Assembly (NCBI GenBank): GCA_030641505.1
Contig: DAOWHI010000113.1
Span: 1 to 6,968, forward strand
Reading direction: 5' to 3'
From: Gemmatimonadota bacterium
GTDB lineage: Bacteria; Gemmatimonadota; Gemmatimonadetes; JACCXV01; JAHWKZ01
DNA: 6,968 nt
The notes under the pieces are model-generated. The model was not told the origin of the DNA. It ran no database searches and was given only the letters and a program-made list of their open reading frames with translations. Shown one piece after another: positions 6,129-6,968 of this stretch. The position numbers were made by a program, and so were the translations under genes. Position 1 is the first letter of the stretch. Each line of letters begins with the position of its first letter.

Positions 6129-6711
6129 GCGTTACCACTCCGATCAGGATCAGCGCGAGCGCCCAGACGAGGTCGACGTTGATCCATGCGCGTCGCAGGA
6201 CTCCGACGCCGACCTTTTCGTAGAACAACCCGGCAAGAAGCGCGGTCGTCAGCGAGTAGCCGGCGCCGTGGACCAGCGTAGCTATCGCTGCTCGCGTGAG
6301 GTCAGAGGGGCCCAGGAACAGCGGGATCACCATCAATCCCGCGCCATGGATCGAGGCCATCAGGAACGACCACACCATCAACCCCCAGGCTCCGACCCGC
6401 ATGCCCCGATAACGCGGGTGCCGATGGCGCACGAGTTGGTAGCCGCCGAGACCGATCAGCATCACGCCGACCGGCCATTGCAGCGCTGCGAGCGGGACGA
6501 TGTCGCCGGCTGTCACCGCCACCGCGATCGCCGCGCCAATCGCCAGGAAGTGACCGACCGCCAGCGGCACCATTGCCCACCATGCCGCACGGCGACTTTC
6601 CTCCTGCATGCCTCGAGCAACGGCGAACAACCACCCCATGGCGGGGTTTACTCCATGGAACGCGCCGAGCCCGAAGAGCAGCGCCCACCACTGGAGGGCG
6701 CTATCCCTCAA
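6118..6711 (-). CDS. Six-helix membrane protein with intramembrane histidine motifs, unknown function
   Basis: The protein has 197 residues with about six hydrophobic helices (roughly 8-30, 43-67, 71-93, 107-133, 141-162, 176-196). Histidines sit in or near helices in recurring contexts: 'GAFHGVNPAMGW' (H19), 'AVGHFLAIG' (H54), 'SIHGAGLM' (H122) and 'LVHGAGYS' (H148). A positively charged loop 'RHRHPRYRG' (95-103) separates the halves. The 'G-x-x-HG' pattern recalls metal-transport or urease-accessory-type membrane proteins (NicO/UreH/HupE-like), but the resemblance is weak and no family is assigned. The start is TTG at 6711-6709. An in-frame TAG lies two codons upstream, and a TGAGGT Shine-Dalgarno (6722-6717) with 6-nt spacing overlaps the stop codon of the selenium-binding-protein gene. 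The two genes are 8 bp apart and surely co-transcribed, which hints that this protein serves the same pathway, for example in metal supply or export. Confidence 0.8.
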   Translation of the reverse strand: MRDSALQWWALLFGLGAFHGVNPAMGWLFAVARGMQEESRRAAWWAMVPLAVGHFLAIGAAIAVAVTAGDIVPLAALQWPVGVMLIGLGGYQLVRHRHPRYRGMRVGAWGLMVWSFLMASIHGAGLMVIPLFLGPSDLTRAAIATLVHGAGYSLTTALLAGLFYEKVGVGVLRRAWINVDLVWALALILIGVVTLSV

Positions 6712-6719
6712 CGGCTACC

Positions 6720-6968
6720 TCAGGAGAAGCAGTACGAATCGGACGACGCGTCGCCGCCATCCAAGTGGACTTGATGCGGCCTAAACTCGTCGAATTCCAG
6801 CAAGAACTTCTCGTCAAACCGCATGCCACCATCCGGATCAGCATCGACCTTCACCATCCAGCCGTTGAGCCCGTCGGGGTAGAACTGATCGTCCCACGCC
6901 ATGTACAGTGAGTTCGTGAAGTAGACGCGGCGACCGTCACGGCTGACCTCGACCATCTGAGGTCCTCC
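6720..6968 (-). CDS. Selenium-binding protein (SBP56/methanethiol oxidase family), C-terminal part
   Basis: The last 82 residues of the protein enter from the right edge; the start is outside the window. The visible part begins 'GGPQMVEVSRDGRRVYFTNS' and continues 'LYMAWDDQFYPDGLNGWM', then 'FLLEFDEFRPHQVHLDGGD', ending in 'ASSDSYCFS'. This matches the C-terminus of eukaryotic SELENBP1 ('GGPQM', 'SLDGKRLY', 'SLYSAWDKQFYPD', 'PGGDCSSD'). In bacteria (MtoX) and humans, family members are metal-dependent methanethiol oxidases producing formaldehyde, sulfide and hydrogen peroxide. Bacterial MtoX is reported to be periplasmic and to contain copper. The histidines of 'RPHQVH' near the C-terminus fall in the conserved region. 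The human 'GGDC' is 'GGDA' here. Whether this copy oxidises methanethiol cannot be judged without the N-terminal part. The membrane-protein gene follows after 8 bp. Confidence 0.9.
   Translation of the reverse strand, partial: GGPQMVEVSRDGRRVYFTNSLYMAWDDQFYPDGLNGWMVKVDADPDGGMRFDEKFLLEFDEFRPHQVHLDGGDASSDSYCFS

Noticed and set aside
6122..6132. Short hairpin at the convergent gene ends (ACGC, loop TAA, GCGT)
   Set aside because: The stem is only 4 bp with no T tract, too weak to call a terminator.
6073..6774. 233-codon plus-strand open frame
   Set aside because: It is antisense to the membrane-protein gene and part of the selenium-binding gene. Its product is rich in His, Gln, Arg and Asp with no recognisable domain, as expected of a shadow frame.

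Overview
The window is a GC-rich bacterial segment that encodes proteins almost end to end. It has tight gene spacing, GTG and TTG starts, several exported proteins, a malic enzyme and a selenium-binding/methanethiol-oxidase-type protein. It suggests a Gram-negative-like environmental bacterium, possibly from a poorly cultured lineage. No marker gene fixes the phylum, so this is inference. No rRNA, tRNA, CRISPR array or insertion sequence was seen.

Left edge (minus strand): the N-terminus of an NAD-type malic enzyme runs off the edge at base 1. It is followed by an 87-codon ORF that looks like only the start of a B12-binding radical-SAM protein and stops where the rest should begin, so it may be a gene remnant.

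Centre (plus strand, 722-6128): a compact cluster of four genes. A 65-residue protein made of RRSGxD repeats comes first, with a strong Shine-Dalgarno and a perfect 7-bp inverted repeat just upstream. Next is a 985-residue exported protein whose C-terminal half has a phosphohistidine swivel domain followed by a PPDK-type ATP-grasp domain. That order is the hallmark of glucan/phosphoglucan water dikinases rather than PEP synthase or PPDK. Two serine hydrolases of the beta-lactamase/PBP fold follow, each with a signal peptide and intact SxxK, SxN and KSG motifs. The dikinase and the first hydrolase overlap by 4 bp, and the two hydrolases are 7 bp apart, so the three are probably co-transcribed. 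Together they look like an envelope-located module pairing a dikinase-like enzyme with two penicillin-binding-protein-like enzymes. Its substrate is unknown, and it is the most unusual part of the window.

Right edge (minus strand, converging on the cluster): the C-terminus of a selenium-binding protein (SBP56/methanethiol oxidase family) enters from the right edge. It is followed after 8 bp by a six-helix membrane protein with intramembrane histidine motifs. The membrane protein's end overlaps the end of the second hydrolase by 11 bp.
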